A DNA stretch of 64,000 bases, taken from positions 1 through 64,000 of the forward strand of contig NZ_RWIR01000024.1 of NCBI RefSeq assembly GCF_009764265.1, read 5' to 3'. This document shows, piece after piece, positions 54,869-62,452 of this stretch. The translations under genes and the position numbers were made by a program. This DNA comes from Pseudomonas sp. PB101 (lineage in GTDB: Bacteria > Pseudomonadota > Gammaproteobacteria > Pseudomonadales > Pseudomonadaceae). Within the stretch, counting starts at the first letter, position 1. Each line of letters begins with the position of its first letter. Below the pieces are notes generated by a model, which was not told the DNA's origin, ran no database searches, and saw only the letters and a program-made list of their open reading frames with translations.

Positions 54869-55753
54869 ATGCAAACCCAAAACAATATCCTGGCCCTGCA
54901 TTCCACAGTTGCAAAGCACTCGACCCTGGCGATGGACATCGACATTAAAAAGGCCGCGGGTTTCGATGCGCTGGAGATCAACAGCGCAAAACTGGAAGCC
55001 TGGCTGCAGGCCGGTTACACCGAAGCGGAACTGAAAGAGCTGCTCAAGGACGTGCCTGTCACAGGCATTGGTTACCTGAGGGATATCGAGCGCCAGGGTG
55101 CCGAACGCGATGACTTGCTCAAAGAGGCCGAGCGACTCTTCCAGCTGGCCAACCTGGCCGGCGCCAAAGGTGTGCAAGTGCTCACCGGGCCAATCAATGT
55201 CCAGGCCGTGATCGATTTCCAGCAACACGGCAAGAGCAAGCATTACTCGGGCTTGCTGGGTCTTGATGAAGCGACCCAGTATGACTTGACCGCCAGGAAC
55301 CTCACTTTGCTGGCTGATCTGGCCAAGCAGTATGACGTTCTTCTTTATCTTGAAGCGCTGTCCTGGACGCCACTGAACAGCCTGGACCACCAACTTCAGC
55401 TGATTGATCGCAGCGGGCGCGATAACGTCAAGATGGTCATCGACTACTGGCATTGCTTTACCTCGGGCGTGAAGCCGCAAGACATTGCCAGGATGAACAA
55501 AGACCTGATCTACGGCGTGCACGTGTGTGATTCGCTGCCATATGAAGGCGGTATCGCCAACGAAGAAATCCTCAGGGATGTGCCCACGGGCAGTGGGGTC
55601 CTGGACCTTGTCGAGTGGACGGCCGCGGTGAAGGCCACCGGGTACGAGGGCTGGTGGAGTTGCGAGTTGTTTTGCAAGAAACAGCAACAACAGAACAGTT
55701 ACGAAGTCGCCAAAGAGTTGAAGTCACTGTTGACCCGGCTTGTGGGTCGATAA
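54869..55753 (+). CDS. Sugar phosphate isomerase/epimerase-like TIM-barrel enzyme
   Basis: 294 residues of the AP-endonuclease-2/xylose-isomerase-like TIM-barrel superfamily. Expected features are GFDALEINS, AKGVQVLTGP, LYLEALSW with the metal Glu, MVIDYWHCF with metal Asp and His, GVHVCDSLPYEGG, and WWSCELFCKK with the last metal Glu. Members include sugar isomerases, dehydratases, and the more recently recognised 3-keto-glycoside eliminases. GGGAGGAG precedes the ATG at 54869. It lies 91 bp after the GH3 gene and 153 bp before the GMC gene. A short palindrome AAAAAGTACTTTTT follows at 55773. Confidence 0.88.
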   Translation: MQTQNNILALHSTVAKHSTLAMDIDIKKAAGFDALEINSAKLEAWLQAGYTEAELKELLKDVPVTGIGYLRDIERQGAERDDLLKEAERLFQLANLAGAKGVQVLTGPINVQAVIDFQQHGKSKHYSGLLGLDEATQYDLTARNLTLLADLAKQYDVLLYLEALSWTPLNSLDHQLQLIDRSGRDNVKMVIDYWHCFTSGVKPQDIARMNKDLIYGVHVCDSLPYEGGIANEEILRDVPTGSGVLDLVEWTAAVKATGYEGWWSCELFCKKQQQQNSYEVAKELKSLLTRLVGR

Positions 55754-55906
55754 CCAGTTTTTCGACAACAACCAAAAAGTACTTTTTCAAGTTTGATTTC
55801 GGCCTGCCCGTTAGTGCGCAGGCGCAAGTCAAGGCTTGTCACTCTCTATTGGCTGCCACCGCTCCCGGCAGCCTTGTTCCCAATACTAAAAAGATCTGAG
55901 GTCGTA

Positions 55907-57493
55907 ATGGTGGATTTCATCGTAATCGGAGGCGGATCGACAGGTTGCACCGTGGCTTCGAGACTGAGCGAAGACGCAACGGCATCCGTCGTCCTTTTCG
56001 AAGAGGGGCCGCGCGATCGCAACCCCTATATCCATATTCCCGGCGCCTACTACAAGACGGCGCAAGGCCCGCTGCTCAAACGCTATGCCTGGGAGCCTAC
56101 CGAAGATCAACGCCGCACCGAGACGCCGACGATGGTCCAGGCCAGCGTGCTGGGGGGCGGAAGTTCGGTCAATGCGATGATCTACATCCGCGGTGTCCCG
56201 GCCGACTACGACGGCTGGGCCGAGCAGGGCGCCACCGGCTGGTCTTACAAGGACGTATTGCCGTACTTCAAAAAAGCCGAAGACAACGAGCGCTTCTGCA
56301 ACGAAGCCCATGGCGTTGGCGGGCCGCTGGGTGTTTCCGATCCGATCAATATCCATCCGCTGACCAAAGTGTGGCTTCGCGCTTGCCAGCAATACGGCCT
56401 GCCGTACAACGAAGATTTCAATTCGGGCCAGCCTGAAGGTTGCGGGCTGTATCAGATCACCGCCAAAAACGGCTTTCGCAGCAGCGCGGCAGTGGCCTAC
56501 CTGAAACCCGCCAAATCGCGCAAGAACCTCACCGTAAAGACCGGATGCCGGGTCATCCGTATCCTGACCCAAGGCAGCAAAGCCATTGGCGTTGAATACA
56601 TCGAGAAGGGCGTGCGTCATGTAATGCATGCCGACAAGGAAATCATTCTGTCGTCCGGTGCCATCAACTCACCGCGTTTGTTGATGTTGTCCGGTATCGG
56701 ACCCGCCGCGCAGCTGGATAAACATGGCATCAAGGTGGTCAGCGACTTGCCCGGTGTCGGCCAGAACCTTCAGGACCATATTGAAGTGTCGCTGGTGTAT
56801 GAACTGACCGGGCCGCATAGCTACGACAAGTACAAAAAGCCCCTTTGGAAAATGATGGCCGGTTTGCAATACGCCTTGTTCAGACAAGGCCCGGCGGCGT
56901 CCAACCTCATTGAAGGCGGCGCTTTCTGGTGGGGCGACAAGGCAGCGGCCCATCCGGATATCCAATACTTCATGGTCGTCGGTGCCGGCATAGAAGAGGG
57001 CGTCGATTCAGTTCCCGGGGGCAATGGCTGCACGCTGAACCTGGGGCAGATACGTCCAAGGTCCAGAGGCCATGTGGAACTCTATTCAGCCGACCCGATG
57101 TCACCGCCGCGGATCGTGCCCAACTATTTCTCCGACCCTTACGATATTGAAAGTCTGGTGGATGGTTGCCTGGTGGGTGAGCAAATCATGTCCCAGGCGG
57201 CCTTCAACCCTTTCATCGCCAGGCGGCATGTGCCGGACGGGGCGGTCCGGACCCGGGAAGAAATGAAAAAATTCTGCCACGAGCACGCGCACGCCGCGCT
57301 GCACCCCTCCGGCACGTGCCGCATGGGGGTGGATGAGCTTTCGGTGGTCGGCCCGGATCTGCGCGTGCACGGAATGGAGGGGCTGCGCGTTGCCGACGCA
57401 TCGGTCATGCCCACGCTGATCTCGGGGAACCCTAACTCGGTGTGCATCATGATCGGTGAGAAGGCTGCGGACATGATCAGAAGCGGGCACTGA
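55907..57493 (+). CDS. GMC-family FAD oxidoreductase (paralogue 2)
   Basis: 528 residues, the same length as paralogue 1. FAD start VDFIVIGGGSTGCTVASRLSED, then GGGSSVNAMIYIRG, SSGAINSPRLLMLSGIGP, catalytic HAALHPSGTCRMG and C-terminal MPTLISGNPNSVCIMIGEKAADM. The two proteins match along their whole length, over half identical by eye, so they arose by duplication. The frame opens at 55793, but GAGGT before the ATG at 55907 and alignment with the paralogue set the start. Last gene of the rightward operon; a hairpin at 57513-57542 follows. A flavin alcohol or glycoside oxidase role is inferred from family and neighbours. Confidence 0.92.
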   Translation: MVDFIVIGGGSTGCTVASRLSEDATASVVLFEEGPRDRNPYIHIPGAYYKTAQGPLLKRYAWEPTEDQRRTETPTMVQASVLGGGSSVNAMIYIRGVPADYDGWAEQGATGWSYKDVLPYFKKAEDNERFCNEAHGVGGPLGVSDPINIHPLTKVWLRACQQYGLPYNEDFNSGQPEGCGLYQITAKNGFRSSAAVAYLKPAKSRKNLTVKTGCRVIRILTQGSKAIGVEYIEKGVRHVMHADKEIILSSGAINSPRLLMLSGIGPAAQLDKHGIKVVSDLPGVGQNLQDHIEVSLVYELTGPHSYDKYKKPLWKMMAGLQYALFRQGPAASNLIEGGAFWWGDKAAAHPDIQYFMVVGAGIEEGVDSVPGGNGCTLNLGQIRPRSRGHVELYSADPMSPPRIVPNYFSDPYDIESLVDGCLVGEQIMSQAAFNPFIARRHVPDGAVRTREEMKKFCHEHAHAALHPSGTCRMGVDELSVVGPDLRVHGMEGLRVADASVMPTLISGNPNSVCIMIGEKAADMIRSGH

Positions 57494-57512
57494 TCCGGCA
57501 CTCGGGATAGCG

Positions 57513-57542
57513 CGGCAGTCACGGGGTAACCCTTGACTGCCG
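57513..57542. terminator. Terminator-like hairpin after the GMC gene
   Basis: CGGCAGTCA and TGACTGCCG (9-bp arms) enclose a GGGTAACCC inner stem, 20 bp past the GMC stop. No T run, so possibly mRNA-stabilising. Confidence 0.5.
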
Positions 57543-57572
57543 TGCCTGCTGCCGGTCAGCAGGGACTACGGT

Positions 57573-57899
57573 TCCATCGCCGGCAAGCCGGCTCCTACAG
57601 ATATTGCGCGGTCCTTGTAGGAGCTGGCTTGCCAGCGATGGTCGTTAACGATAACGCGTGTAATCAGGATAAACGCGGCGCACTTTTGTCCATCGCCAGC
57701 AAGCCGGCTCCTACAGGTATTGCACGGCCCCTTGTAGGAGCGAGCCTGCTCGCGATGTTCGTTAACGATAACGCGTGTAAACCGGATGAACGCGGCGCTC
57801 TTGAGTCCATCGCCAGCAAGCCGGCTCCTACAGATATTGCGCAGTCCTTGTAGGAAAGAGCCTGCTCGCGATAGTCGTTAACGATAACGCGTGTAATCC
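57573..57899. repeat. Mixed REP cluster
   Basis: At least six REP elements lie here. CCATCGCCGGCAAGCCGGCT (57574) and later CCGG-class arms mix with GAGC-class arms (TAGGAGCGAGCCTGCTCGCG near 57735, TAGGAAAGAGCCTGCTCGCG near 57850). Spacers carry GTTAACGATAACGCGTGTAA. The right end runs directly into the tail of a small gene at about 57900. Confidence 0.85.
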
Positions 57900-58125
57900 G
57901 GATGAGCGGCAACACTTCCACCACCAGGCCAGTCATCGAGGCAATCGTCAGGCCGGCATTGAGCCGGAACAGCTTTGGACGTCGCAGTTCGGCGTTTTCC
58001 TCGGACATCGAGGGCATACCTTCTTCATTTTCATCATCGAAAATGGTGGCGGCAGCACCCACCGAGCGTCGCAGCGAGCCCAAACGCTGACGCTCCCGAA
58101 TGCCTGAGAAGTAAGCCTGTACCAT
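57900..58125 (-). pseudogene. Truncated membrane-protein-like ORF ended by REP insertion
   Basis: An ATG at 58125 lies three bases after the stop of the Rieske oxygenase gene, as expected for a coupled next gene. About 75 residues look natural (MVQAYFSGIRERQRLGSL, then DENEEGMPSMSEENAE, then a hydrophobic helix AGLTIASMTGLVVEVLPLI). Past about 57900 the frame continues only through REP DNA to a stop at 57664. I read this as the start of a third operon gene, possibly a transporter, whose remainder has been lost. It could instead be a short intact protein. Family not recognised. Confidence 0.5.
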
Positions 58126-58128
58126 GAC

Positions 58129-59205
58129 TCAAGCGATGGATTGGCGAAGTTGCTCGATGATCCGGCGGGCGCGATTGGCGCCGACATCGACGTGTATGTC
58201 GATCATTGGGCGCACACCGAACCGGCACATGTTCTGGTACTGGGCTTCAATCACTTCCTTGTCTTCATCGAAGGTCAGGATGGTTTGCTCCACGACCTTG
58301 GCCTTGATGGTTTCTGGATCACTCGCCGGGTTGGTGGCAATGGTCCAGAAGTAGTGGCTGGTGGTTTCGGTTTCCGGCGTTACGCCGTGGAATCCGCGCA
58401 TGTGGAAGCCACCTCGATCGGGGTTATCCAGTGAGTCGGTACCGGCATCCACCGCGCCGGTCCAGATACGCAGATGACTGACGTGAAATTCGATTTCCTG
58501 CCAACGGTCCACGTTGCCTTTGAAGGGGTAGGCGGCGGTGTAAGTGGGTGGTGGAACGGAATCAGGCATGTGGCGCACGACCCGTACGACGTTGTCTTCA
58601 CTTTCCACATTCATCTGCGCATTCATGTGAATGCTGGCGTTGCCGCCGATGGTGCGCAGGTGGACATACCCCAGATGACTCAAGTCCATGAGGTTGTCGT
58701 GAATCAGCTGATAAGGCGCGTTGTAGTGGTACACGTTGCCGTCGAACAGGTATTTGCCGCTGCTGTGAACTGAGTAAACAGGCGGCTCACAACTCGGCTC
58801 AGGTCGAGCCTCACTGCCAAACCAGATCCAGACGATCTGGTCCTGCTCACGCACGTGATACGCCGGCACTTTGGCTTTGCTCGGGATCTTGTCCTGGCCC
58901 GGGATTTCGACGCATTTTCCACTGTCATCGAACAGCAGGCCGTGATAGCCGCAACGAATGCCCGTTGCTTCGAGCGTGCCGTTCGACAGTGGCAATGCTC
59001 TGTGGCAGCAGCGGTCTTCCAGCGCCGCGACCTCGCCGTTGGCTTTGCGAAACAGTACTACAGGCTTGTTGAGTAATGTCCGGCCCACCGGTTTGTCCTT
59101 CAATTCCCAACCCAGGGCAGCGACGTACCACTGGTCAAGGGGAAAGCTGGGCAAGGCAGGCGCCGGAATTTCTTCGGCAAGCGTTTGGAGAGTGGAGGTG
59201 TTCAT
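58129..59205 (-). CDS. VanA-type Rieske oxygenase, terminal component
   Basis: 358 residues. The Rieske motif is C66-x-H68 then C85-x2-H88 (EDRCCHRALPLSNG, IRCGYHGL). The catalytic domain has LIHDNLMDLSHLGYVH with the bridging Asp and iron-binding His residues. Layout and start (FPLDQWYVAALGWEL) fit the VanA-like single-subunit demethylases or hydroxylases that use a VanB-type reductase, which is the upstream gene here. The ATG at 59205 has GGAG before it. Substrate is unknown, likely an aromatic ether or acid. A MarR regulator is divergent from the pair. Confidence 0.9.
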   Translation of the reverse strand: MNTSTLQTLAEEIPAPALPSFPLDQWYVAALGWELKDKPVGRTLLNKPVVLFRKANGEVAALEDRCCHRALPLSNGTLEATGIRCGYHGLLFDDSGKCVEIPGQDKIPSKAKVPAYHVREQDQIVWIWFGSEARPEPSCEPPVYSVHSSGKYLFDGNVYHYNAPYQLIHDNLMDLSHLGYVHLRTIGGNASIHMNAQMNVESEDNVVRVVRHMPDSVPPPTYTAAYPFKGNVDRWQEIEFHVSHLRIWTGAVDAGTDSLDNPDRGGFHMRGFHGVTPETETTSHYFWTIATNPASDPETIKAKVVEQTILTFDEDKEVIEAQYQNMCRFGVRPMIDIHVDVGANRARRIIEQLRQSIA

Positions 59206-59232
59206 GGTGTTCTCCAGGAGGCACGGTTGATG

Positions 59233-59240
59233 TTATTGTT
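59233..59240 (-). promoter_or_regulatory. Putative Hfq/Crc motif before the Rieske gene
   Basis: In the leftward mRNA AACAATAA (AAYAAYAA) lies in the gap between the reductase stop and the Rieske start, about 15 bases before GGAG. Sequence match only. Confidence 0.4.
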
Positions 59241-59245
59241 TGAAT

Positions 59246-60199
59246 TCACAGATCGAGCACCAGGCGTGATGACCTGGCGCGCGAGCAGCAGGGGGTAAAA
59301 CGATCGTTTGCGGCTTGTTCGGCCACAGTCAGGAACTTGTCCCGGTGATCGGGCATGCCCTTCAATACGCGGGTTACGCAGGTGCCGCAGACGCCTTGCT
59401 CGCAAGATGACTCGATCGCGATACCGGCCTCGTCGAGCACTTCGAATACCGTACGGTCGGCAGGGATCCGAAAAACCTGGCCATTGCTTGCCAGTTCAAC
59501 TTCGAAAGGCACATTGGCGCTTTGATCGACAGGGTCTGCGGCAAAGAACTCTTTATGTACCCGGTCCTGTGACCAGCCAGCGTTCTGCGCGGCATCAAGG
59601 ATGTAGTTCATGAATCCGGCCGGGCCGCACACATAAAGATGGGTGTCGGTGTTCGGCGCTGCCAGCAGGCCCGGCGCATCGAGCTTCTGTATCTGCAAGC
59701 CACTGTCGTCATGAAACCTGATGCGATCGACGAAAGGGGCTTGAGCAAGCATCTCCACGAACGCCGCGCGCTGGCTTGATCGGAAGCAATAGTGCAACTC
59801 GAAGTCGGCCCCTTGATGCGATAGCTCCCAAGCCATGGCCAACATGGGGGTGATACCGATGCCACCGCCAAACAACAAGTGTCGTTGTGCCGAGCGATCA
59901 AGCGGAAAAAGATTGCGCGGAGCGCTGATGGTGAGCGTTTGCCCTGACCGCACCTGCTCATGCATGGCTCTGGAGCCGCCCCGTGAGCTCGGGTCCTTGA
60001 GCACGCTGATCAGGTAGCGGTGGCGCTCCTTGGGATCGTTGCACAAGGAGTATTGGCGGGTGAGGCCATCGGCAATGTGAATGTCGATGTGGGCCCCAGC
60101 CTCGAACGCCGGCAGCGTACTGCCATCGACGGCAGATAATTCGAAACTGCAGATGCCTTCGGCTTCGTCTGCTTTGCGGGTGACGTTGACTTGAAGCAT
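59246..60199 (-). CDS. VanB-type reductase (PDR family)
   Basis: 317 residues. FMN domain with RQYSLC near 48-53, NAD domain with LLFGGGIGITPMLAMAWEL near 107-125 and YVCGPAGFMNYIL, then a C-terminal plant-type 2Fe-2S domain with SSCEQGVCGTCVTRVL and a fourth Cys in the closing TPCCSRA. It moves electrons from NADH through FMN and the 2Fe-2S cluster to the Rieske oxygenase encoded next. The frame opens at 60214, but GGAGGGACAAGTC before the ATG at 60199 sets the start. Divergent from the MarR gene across 270 bp. Confidence 0.92.
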   Translation of the reverse strand: MLQVNVTRKADEAEGICSFELSAVDGSTLPAFEAGAHIDIHIADGLTRQYSLCNDPKERHRYLISVLKDPSSRGGSRAMHEQVRSGQTLTISAPRNLFPLDRSAQRHLLFGGGIGITPMLAMAWELSHQGADFELHYCFRSSQRAAFVEMLAQAPFVDRIRFHDDSGLQIQKLDAPGLLAAPNTDTHLYVCGPAGFMNYILDAAQNAGWSQDRVHKEFFAADPVDQSANVPFEVELASNGQVFRIPADRTVFEVLDEAGIAIESSCEQGVCGTCVTRVLKGMPDHRDKFLTVAEQAANDRFTPCCSRARSSRLVLDL

Positions 60200-60416
60200 G
60201 ACTTGTCCCTCCACACGGAAGTGGCTGCTGAAAAAAAGTCGGTTGGAGCTCTGGCCGGGGACGGATCAGCCGGGCGCTGGCACGAGGAAGGAGCAGACGA
60301 TGAGATGGAAAGGGTTCATGACCAAAACCTGATAATTATTTTTATGAGGCAGGGCGGCGGCATATCATGCAGCGAATCGCCCGTGACGTTCGGTTGAGAA
60401 ATCCTCTGATTATTTA

Positions 60417-60430
60417 GTTGCGGTGTCAAC
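60417..60430. promoter_or_regulatory. Possible MarR operator
   Basis: GTTG-CGGTGT-CAAC is a short inverted repeat 40 bp before the MarR start, next to the AT-rich TAATTATTTTT stretch that would hold the divergent promoters. Weak evidence, from symmetry and position only. Confidence 0.3.
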
Positions 60431-60469
60431 CAATTTTAAAAGGCTCCGCCGATCCCAGGTGTTCATTCA

Positions 60470-60940
60470 ATGTCCGCAGAATCCCAACTGAACCTGACGC
60501 GTTATGTCCCCGCGCTGTTGAATTTTTTGTCCAACAAACTCTCCGCAGGCGCGTCGCAGTGCTATCGCAAACACTTCGGTATCGGTGTGGTCGAGTGGCG
60601 AATGCTCTCGATGCTTGCCGTTGAAAATGACATCACCGCCAACCGAATCTGCCAGACGATCGGTCTGGACAAGAGCGCGGTCAGTCGCTCACTCCAGTCC
60701 CTGGAAGCGGCAGGGCACATTCGCAGCCAAGTGGACCCAACCGACGCGCGGCGCTACACCGTCAGCCTGACGGACAGCGGCATAGCCTTGCATGAGCGAG
60801 TATTGAAGGTTGCACTGGAGCGAGAGCGACGCCTGCTCAGCGGGCTTTCTGCCTCGGAGGTGGACACCCTCGTCGAGTTGTTGGGCCGGCTGCACTCCCA
60901 AGTAGCCAACGTGAACGAGTACGACCCGGTCGACGCTTGA
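60470..60940 (+). CDS. MarR-family transcriptional regulator
   Basis: 156 residues. The winged helix-turn-helix is ENDITANRICQTIGLDKSAVSRSLQSLEAAGHIRSQVDPTDARRYTVSLTDSG (about 55-105), the classic MarR core with the DxR wing. N- and C-terminal helices provide the dimer. AGGTG lies eight bases before the ATG. Divergent from the VanB-type reductase, so likely represses the Rieske pair until an aromatic ligand binds. The ligand is unknown. Confidence 0.9.
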   Translation: MSAESQLNLTRYVPALLNFLSNKLSAGASQCYRKHFGIGVVEWRMLSMLAVENDITANRICQTIGLDKSAVSRSLQSLEAAGHIRSQVDPTDARRYTVSLTDSGIALHERVLKVALERERRLLSGLSASEVDTLVELLGRLHSQVANVNEYDPVDA

Positions 60941-60967
60941 GTTCATACGCTTGCATAGGTTCCAGGT

Positions 60968-61004
60968 ATCGCGATTGGCGATAGGTCGCATCCCTCAACG
61001 CGAT
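60968..61004 (+). promoter_or_regulatory. Tandem ATC-N9-GAT boxes before the NodD-like gene
   Basis: ATCGCGATTGGCGAT (60968-60982) and ATCCCTCAACGCGAT (60990-61004) both fit ATC-N9-GAT and start 22 bp apart. They lie 71-107 bp before the LysR start. NodD proteins of rhizobia bind such half-sites. A closely similar pair lies at 63964-64000. Confidence 0.6.
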
Positions 61005-61074
61005 TAGTCAGCCTCGTTCTGTCACGTCAGTCTGTCGGTCATCAGAAACCTTCTGGACGCAAGCCAGGCAAACC

Positions 61075-62010
61075 ATGCGTTATCGACGTCTTGACTTGAA
61101 CCTGTTGGTCGCCCTGGATGCGTTGTTGAGCGAATGCAGCGTCAGCCGGGCTGCCGAGCGATTGTGCCTGGGGCAGTCGGCAACCAGTTCGGCGCTCGGA
61201 CGTTTGCGCGAGCATTTCAATGATCCGTTGCTGGTCCAGGTCGGACGGCGTCTGGAGCCGACTGCACTCGGTCTGGCACTGCTTCCAAAAGTGCGTGAAG
61301 CGCTGGCACTGACCCGTGAGATTGTCGATGCACCGGTCAATTTTGAACCGGCCAGTTGCAACCGACACTTCACATTGGTGGCTTCCGACTACGTGGCTGG
61401 CGTCCTGCTGCCGGCCGTCAGTCTTCAATTGGCCCGAGTCGCACCAGGCGTGCGCTTGAGCCTGCGGGATATGCCTGTACCGCGTGACGGTGACGTGGTC
61501 AGCGAAGCACTCGATTATCGCCGCAGTGATTATGTGATTGTGCCTCAGGGGCGATTGAACCCGGCTTATCCCCATGTACCACTGATGACCGACCAGCTCT
61601 GTTGCATCGTCTGTGCTGGGCAACCCCGGTTCGCCGAAGGCTTGAGCCTGGCCGACTATTGCGGTGCGCAACACGTGGTTCGCGAGTTTGCCGATGGCCG
61701 AAACCTGGCGATGGATGCCGCGCACCTGCATGAGTTGGGTGTTCAACGGCGAGTGGCGGTGGCCCTTGAAAGCTTCGTGTTGATGCCCGAATTCATCGTC
61801 GGTACGGAGCGGATCGCCACCGTATTTCGCCGCCAGGCGCAGCGTTTCGCTCAACATTATCCACTGCGTATTCACCCGGCACCGCTGGCATTTCCCGACG
61901 CTGTCCAGGTATTGCAGTGGCATCCTTATCAGGACCATGACCCGGCAATGCTGTGGTTTCGCGGCCTGTTATCGGAGCAGGCCGCGTTGCTTGATCAGCG
62001 CGCCACCTGA
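61075..62010 (+). CDS. NodD-like LysR-family regulator
   Basis: 311 residues. The N terminus RRLDLNLLVALDALLSECSVSRAAERLCLGQSATSSALGRLREHFNDPLL is a LysR helix-turn-helix. Unlike most LysR proteins, the whole length follows the NodD pattern: GRRLEPTALGLALLPKVREAL, FMLVASDY-like FTLVASDYVAG, and the C terminus PLAFPDAVQVLQWHPYQDHDPAMLWFRGLL, which parallels the NodD tail. NodD-type regulators respond to aromatic or flavonoid ligands. Tandem ATC-N9-GAT boxes lie upstream. Its 3' end overlaps the convergent GlcG-like gene by 16 bp. Confidence 0.88.
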   Translation: MRYRRLDLNLLVALDALLSECSVSRAAERLCLGQSATSSALGRLREHFNDPLLVQVGRRLEPTALGLALLPKVREALALTREIVDAPVNFEPASCNRHFTLVASDYVAGVLLPAVSLQLARVAPGVRLSLRDMPVPRDGDVVSEALDYRRSDYVIVPQGRLNPAYPHVPLMTDQLCCIVCAGQPRFAEGLSLADYCGAQHVVREFADGRNLAMDAAHLHELGVQRRVAVALESFVLMPEFIVGTERIATVFRRQAQRFAQHYPLRIHPAPLAFPDAVQVLQWHPYQDHDPAMLWFRGLLSEQAALLDQRAT

Positions 62011-62441
62011 TCGCCGTTGTCCGCCACCAACGCAGCCTGGGCAATCGCCTGCAAAGCGCATCGTTCGTCATTGTCCGACGTGTCGCCGCTGATGCCAATG
62101 GCACCCAGAATCAGTCCTTCGGCGTTGCGAATCAGCACGCCGCCGGCGACGGGTATCACTTCGCCGCCGGTCAGGCTGTTGATGGCGTCGAAGAATGCCG
62201 GCATTGCTTGCGCGCGCCGTGCAAGTTCTCGTCCGCCAAAACCCATTCCCAGGCAACCCCGTGCCTTGCCGGTGGCAATTTGTGGTCGAAGGAAACTCGC
62301 ACCTTCATCACGCAAGACTGCCAATGGATGACCCGCGGCATCCAGCACCGCGACCGCCAGGGGGTTGATACCCATTTCCCGAGCGAAGCGGATGGCGTTA
62401 CTGGCGATGTTGGTGGCGGTCATCAAGTCGAGTAGTTGCAT
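61995..62441 (-). CDS. GlcG/HbpS-family (DUF336) protein
   Basis: 148 residues. The fold is shown by NAIRFAREMGINPLAVAVLDAAGHPLAVLRDEGA, FDAINSLTGGEVIPVAGGVLIRNAEGLILGAIGISGDTSDNDE, marks of the GlcG/HbpS group, some of which bind haem or small cofactors. GAGG lies nine bases before the ATG at 62441; another ATG at 62456 overlaps the upstream stop (ATGA) and would add five residues. It follows the amidohydrolase gene directly and is probably its operon partner. The reaction is unknown. Confidence 0.83.
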   Translation of the reverse strand: MQLLDLMTATNIASNAIRFAREMGINPLAVAVLDAAGHPLAVLRDEGASFLRPQIATGKARGCLGMGFGGRELARRAQAMPAFFDAINSLTGGEVIPVAGGVLIRNAEGLILGAIGISGDTSDNDERCALQAIAQAALVADNGDQVAR

Positions 62442-62452
62442 GATGTTGGTCC

